Below, piece by piece: positions 5,653-8,757 of a stretch of DNA of 8,757 bases. Origin of the DNA: Anaerolineales bacterium (GTDB lineage Bacteria; Chloroflexota; Anaerolineae; Anaerolineales; Villigracilaceae); the NCBI GenBank assembly GCA_025966435.1, contig JAICRQ010000121.1, positions 1 through 8,757 of the forward strand. Direction: 5' to 3'. A program made the translations under genes and the position numbers. Under the pieces are notes generated by a model, which had not been told where the DNA came from, made no database searches, and saw only the letters and a list, made by a program, of their open reading frames with translations. The first letter of the stretch is position 1; every line of letters begins with the position of its first letter.

Positions 5653-8475
5653 TTACCTTCGCTTTGTTGCTTTCGCCTTCGTGATCTTGCTCACGGGACG
5701 CTTCGAAGCGACTTTCTTTGTTACTTTTTTACCGCCATTCGGGCGGTACTTTAAGGCAGCATGTGCGGCAGCAAGACGTGCGATCGGTACACGGAATGGC
5801 GAACAGGAAACATAGTTGTTCCCAATGAGGTGACACCACTCGATGGAGCTGGGGTCTCCTCCGTGCTCGCCACAGATGCCCACTTCCAGATCCGGGCGGG
5901 TCTTGCGTCCCTCGGCAATTGCCCATTCCATGAGTTTGCCCACGCCGCCGCGATCCAGTGATTGGAACGGATTCACTTCGAGAATGCCTTGTTCCTGGTA
6001 GGTGATAAGGAAGTTGCGTTCCGCATCATCGCGGGAGTAACCGTAGGTCATCTGGGTCAGGTCGTTGGTCCCAAAGGAGAAGAACTCCGCCCGTTCTGCC
6101 ACTTCCCCGGCAGTGACAGCGGCGCGGGGGATCTCGATCATCGTGCCGAATTTATAGTCAAACTGGACGTTCTTTTCCTGCATGACGTTGGCAGCGATCC
6201 GTTCGAGTCTGGGCTGAATCCATTCAAGCTCTTTCACAGTTCCGGTTAGGGGAATCATCACTTCCGGTTTGACAACGATGCTGCGTAACGTGCAGTCTGC
6301 CGCGGCTTCGAAGATGGCGCGCACCTGCATCTCGACGATCTCAGGCATCGAGATGCTCAAACGAACACCGCGTAAGCCCATCATCGGGTTTGACTCGTGC
6401 AGGCCTTTGATGGCATTCAAAAGATTTTCTTTATCAGCCAGGCCGTCACTTTCTCCTCTCACACGCAATGTGATTACTTCTTCGAGAAGTTTTTCTTCAT
6501 CGGGCATGAACTCGTGTAGCGGCGGATCAATCAGGCGAATGATGACAGGATAACCATCCATCGCCTCAAACAGACCATCGAAGTCCTTGCGCTGGTAGGG
6601 GAGCAGTTCATTGAGCGCCGCGGTCCTGCCTTCGCTCGTCCCGGAAAGGATCATGCGCTGGACGATCGGCAGGCGCTCGGGTTCGAAGAACATGTGCTCT
6701 GTGCGGCACAACCCGATGCCCACCGCGCCATAGGAACGGGCGCGCTGTGCATCCTTCGGATAATCTGCGTTTGCCCAGACTTGGAGCCCTCGCGTAGGAT
6801 ATCCTTTTGCCGGGGCTTCGCGCATATTCCTGCGGGCGGTAATCTCATCTGCCCAGGTGAGCAGGGTCAGTAATTCCGTTTGTTCTTCAAGAGAAGGGGC
6901 GGATGTGGGAATCTTTCCGAGGAAAACCCTTCCGGTTGTACCGTCCACCGAAATCCAATCGCCTTCCTTGACTACCGATTCGCCAGCCGTCATTTGGCGT
7001 TTTTCGAGATCGATCTTGATCGTGGAAGCGCCGACGACACAGGGGATGCCGAACTGGCGTGCCACGACCGCGGCGTGAGAGGTGGCGCCGCCTTCACTGG
7101 TTAGCACACCCTGCGAGGCAATCATGCCATGCACGTCATCCGGCTTGGTGAACGGCCGTACCATGATGACATCCTGTTTTTCTTCCTTTGCCATGTGTTC
7201 AGCTTTATCGGCATCGAAATAAATCTGTCCCACCGCAGCTCCCGGAGAGGCATTGACGCCCTTCGCAAGGAATGTGCCATCTTGGTCCGCGTTGGCGATT
7301 GCCTGTTCATCGAATTGGGGATGCAACAGCGCATCGACATTTTCAGGCGTAACACGCAGAACCGCCTGTTCTCGGGTGATCAAGCCCTCGTTTGCCATAT
7401 CTACAGCGATCTTCACAGCAGACTTGGCCGTGCGCTTACCGTTCCGGGTCTGAAGCATCCACAATTTGCTGCGCTCGATCGTGAACTCGACATCCTGCAT
7501 ATCCTTGTAATGCTTCTCGAGCTTGCTGGTAATATCCATGAACTGCTTGTACGCCTTCGGCATCTGGTCTGCCAGATGCTCGATGGGGTCCGCATTCCGA
7601 ATGCCTGCCACCACATCTTCTCCCTGGGCATTGAGCAGGTACTCGCCCATCATCTTCTTTTCGCCCGTGGATGGGTTGCGTGTGAACGCTACACCTGTCC
7701 CGGAGTCGTCGCCCATATTGCCGAAGACCATAGTCACGATGTTGACCGCGGTGCCCAGGTCATCGGAAATGCCCTCTTTCTTGCGGTACGCAATTGCGCG
7801 CTTGCCATTCCATGATTCAAAAACAGCCTTGGTGGCAAGCTCAAGCTGTTTGTAAACATCTTGAGGAAAATCGAATCCGAGATTCTTCTTGAAGACATCC
7901 TTGAAAATGGAAACCAGCTCCTTCCAATCCTCGGCAGTCATTTCGGTATCGAGCCTGTATCCCTTTTTCTCCTTGTATTCTGCCATAGGGTGCTCAAAGA
8001 CTTCATCGTCGAGATTGAACACAGTCTCGCCGAACATTTCGATCAAACGGCGGTAGGAATCCCAGGCAAACCGCGGGTTGCCCGTCAATTTTGACAGTCC
8101 CTCAACCACCGCATCGTTCAAACCGATATTCAGGATCGTGTTCATCATGCCAGGCATGGAGAACTTTGCGCCCGAACGACAGGATACCAAAAGTGGATTT
8201 TTCGGATCGCCAAATTTCTTGCCTGTTGCCTTTTCGACCTTATTCAGGCCAGCTAGTTGCTGATTCCACTGTCCAGCTGGGAATTTTCCGGTCTTACGGA
8301 ATTCGTTACAGGCTTCGGTCGTGACCGTAAAGCCCGGCGGGACGGGTACCCCCGCGCGTGTCATGTCGGAGAGTCCTGCGCCTTTGCCGCCCAGCAGGGA
8401 ACGTACGCCATCCCAGGAACCGGCATATTTTTCCGCCGCGCCAACCTCTTCGAACAGATAAACCCACTTTTTCAT
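5653..8475 (-). CDS. ppdK: Pyruvate, phosphate dikinase
   Basis: PPDK reversibly converts pyruvate, ATP and phosphate to phosphoenolpyruvate, AMP and pyrophosphate in the cytoplasm, serving gluconeogenesis or PPi-linked glycolysis. The 940-residue product shows the N-terminal nucleotide-binding domain GGKGAGLSDM (29-38) and VSCRSGAKFSMPGMM (97-111). The central phosphohistidine domain has LTSEGGATSHAAVVARQ, with catalytic H467 and T465 at the position that regulatory proteins phosphorylate in other PPDKs. The C-terminal PEP/pyruvate barrel shows GLCRTEHMFF (R591), R647, E781, GTNDLTQ (802-808), GICGEHGGDPSS (866-877) and VSCSPFRVPIAR with catalytic C891. It is longer than the ~870-880 residues usual for bacteria. 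About 30 of the extra residues are a Lys/Arg-rich tail (909-940). The start is the ATG at 8475, with GGAGG 5 nt upstream; an in-frame ATG 18 codons earlier lacks this site and falls outside family homology. It is a single-gene unit convergent with the LysM gene. Confidence 0.97.
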   Translation of the reverse strand: MKKWVYLFEEVGAAEKYAGSWDGVRSLLGGKGAGLSDMTRAGVPVPPGFTVTTEACNEFRKTGKFPAGQWNQQLAGLNKVEKATGKKFGDPKNPLLVSCRSGAKFSMPGMMNTILNIGLNDAVVEGLSKLTGNPRFAWDSYRRLIEMFGETVFNLDDEVFEHPMAEYKEKKGYRLDTEMTAEDWKELVSIFKDVFKKNLGFDFPQDVYKQLELATKAVFESWNGKRAIAYRKKEGISDDLGTAVNIVTMVFGNMGDDSGTGVAFTRNPSTGEKKMMGEYLLNAQGEDVVAGIRNADPIEHLADQMPKAYKQFMDITSKLEKHYKDMQDVEFTIERSKLWMLQTRNGKRTAKSAVKIAVDMANEGLITREQAVLRVTPENVDALLHPQFDEQAIANADQDGTFLAKGVNASPGAAVGQIYFDADKAEHMAKEEKQDVIMVRPFTKPDDVHGMIASQGVLTSEGGATSHAAVVARQFGIPCVVGASTIKIDLEKRQMTAGESVVKEGDWISVDGTTGRVFLGKIPTSAPSLEEQTELLTLLTWADEITARRNMREAPAKGYPTRGLQVWANADYPKDAQRARSYGAVGIGLCRTEHMFFEPERLPIVQRMILSGTSEGRTAALNELLPYQRKDFDGLFEAMDGYPVIIRLIDPPLHEFMPDEEKLLEEVITLRVRGESDGLADKENLLNAIKGLHESNPMMGLRGVRLSISMPEIVEMQVRAIFEAAADCTLRSIVVKPEVMIPLTGTVKELEWIQPRLERIAANVMQEKNVQFDYKFGTMIEIPRAAVTAGEVAERAEFFSFGTNDLTQMTYGYSRDDAERNFLITYQEQGILEVNPFQSLDRGGVGKLMEWAIAEGRKTRPDLEVGICGEHGGDPSSIEWCHLIGNNYVSCSPFRVPIARLAAAHAALKYRPNGGKKVTKKVASKRPVSKITKAKATKRR

Positions 8476-8480
8476 AGAAA

Positions 8481-8485
8481 CCTCC
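8481..8485 (-). promoter_or_regulatory. Ribosome binding site of ppdK (decides start)
   Basis: CCTCC on the plus strand reads GGAGG on the minus strand, 5 nt before ATG 8475. It favours the start MKKWVYLFEE, which matches PPDK N-termini, over the upstream in-frame ATG at 8529. Just upstream is a near-palindrome around AGATCT (8490-8504) with T- and A-tracts, possibly a weak leader hairpin or protein site. Confidence 0.85.
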
Positions 8486-8654
8486 AGGGTTTTAAGATCT
8501 AAAATTTGTGTGAAGTTTACCACGAACAATTCGAGCCAAATGTGATATATTCCTGCTGCCTTCGTTAATACTTATGTGAGGTCTCAATTGTTAGCCTATT
8601 GCAAGCTCCATTATTTCACTTGTGTATGATAATAGGGACAGATTGGAATTAATT

Positions 8655-8757
8655 ATGTCAGTAAAATTACTTGTTATCGATGATGATAGTGCCGTAACCG
8701 ATTTACTTTCATTGCTTTTAAAGTCTAATGGTTTTGAAGTGTCGGCGACCAATAACA
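8655..8757 (+). CDS. Response regulator, receiver domain N-terminus (3' end outside window)
   Basis: The first 34 residues begin MSVKLLVIDDDSAVTDLLSL and continue with a hydrophobic helix and GFEV. This is the beta1-alpha1-beta2 start of a CheY-like receiver domain: D9 and D10 form the acidic Mg-binding pocket. The phospho-acceptor aspartate and any output domain lie beyond the window. The start is ATG at 8655, with only a weak GGA (8646-8648) upstream. It is divergent from ppdK across a 179-nt AT-richer spacer. Target genes and partner kinase cannot be told from this fragment. Confidence 0.85.
   Translation, partial: MSVKLLVIDDDSAVTDLLSLLLKSNGFEVSATNN

Noticed and set aside
7129..7815. 228-codon plus-strand open frame inside ppdK
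   Set aside because: It lies wholly opposite conserved PPDK sequence and its translation has no recognisable features.
8476..8529. 18-codon N-terminal extension of PPDK from ATG 8529
   Set aside because: A strong GGAGG serves ATG 8475, and the N-terminus MKKWVYLFEE fits the PPDK family.
8599..8630. Promoter for the response regulator (TTGCAA and TATGAT)
   Set aside because: The 20-nt spacing is too long for a standard sigma-70 promoter and no better pair was found; the -10-like TATGATAAT alone is not enough.

Overview
The window looks like ordinary chromosomal DNA of a bacterium, most likely Chloroflexota (Anaerolineae-like). This rests on the combination of FemAB-type proteins in tandem, a secreted LysM-only protein with 'NPNxIYxGQ' repeats and a Pro/Thr linker, bacterial-type PPDK and enolase, and Shine-Dalgarno-led starts. 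The taxonomic call is inference; no rRNA or other marker gene is present.

Layout. Positions 2-1582 (+) hold two adjacent, related FemAB-like peptidyl/aminoacyl transferases. The first lacks its 5' end. They share a reading frame and are separated only by TAG CAA. Next is a PLP-dependent enzyme of the D-cysteine desulfhydrase/ACC deaminase family (1632-2597, +), ending at a perfect hairpin (2601-2627) that also serves the converging enolase gene (2632-3933, -). A 97-bp divergent spacer containing an inverted repeat separates enolase from a PlsC-type acyltransferase (4031-4726, +). A four-LysM secreted protein follows (4825-5589, +). A 17-bp perfect hairpin (5601-5640) then lies between it and the converging pyruvate, phosphate dikinase gene (5653-8475, -). 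A 179-bp divergent spacer leads to the first 34 codons of a response regulator (8655 to the window edge, +).

How the genes relate. Three products concern the cell envelope: the FemAB pair (peptidoglycan cross-bridge or similar), PlsC (phosphatidic acid synthesis) and the LysM protein (glycan binding). Enolase and PPDK both act on phosphoenolpyruvate at the lower end of glycolysis/gluconeogenesis, but they are separate transcription units. The D-cysteine desulfhydrase-like enzyme would degrade a D-amino acid or related sulfur compound. There is no stretch over 300 bp without a gene.

I saw no CRISPR array, transposase, phage gene, tRNA or rRNA, and no convincing undescribed multi-gene system. 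The most notable points are: short heptamer repeats (GGGAATA, CCAATTA) that have entered or border the FemAB genes and in one place are translated; the in-frame tandem FemAB arrangement with a single stop; a lysine/arginine-rich tail on PPDK; an inverted repeat in the enolase/plsC spacer; and a 33-codon ORF that exactly fills the plsC-LysM gap.
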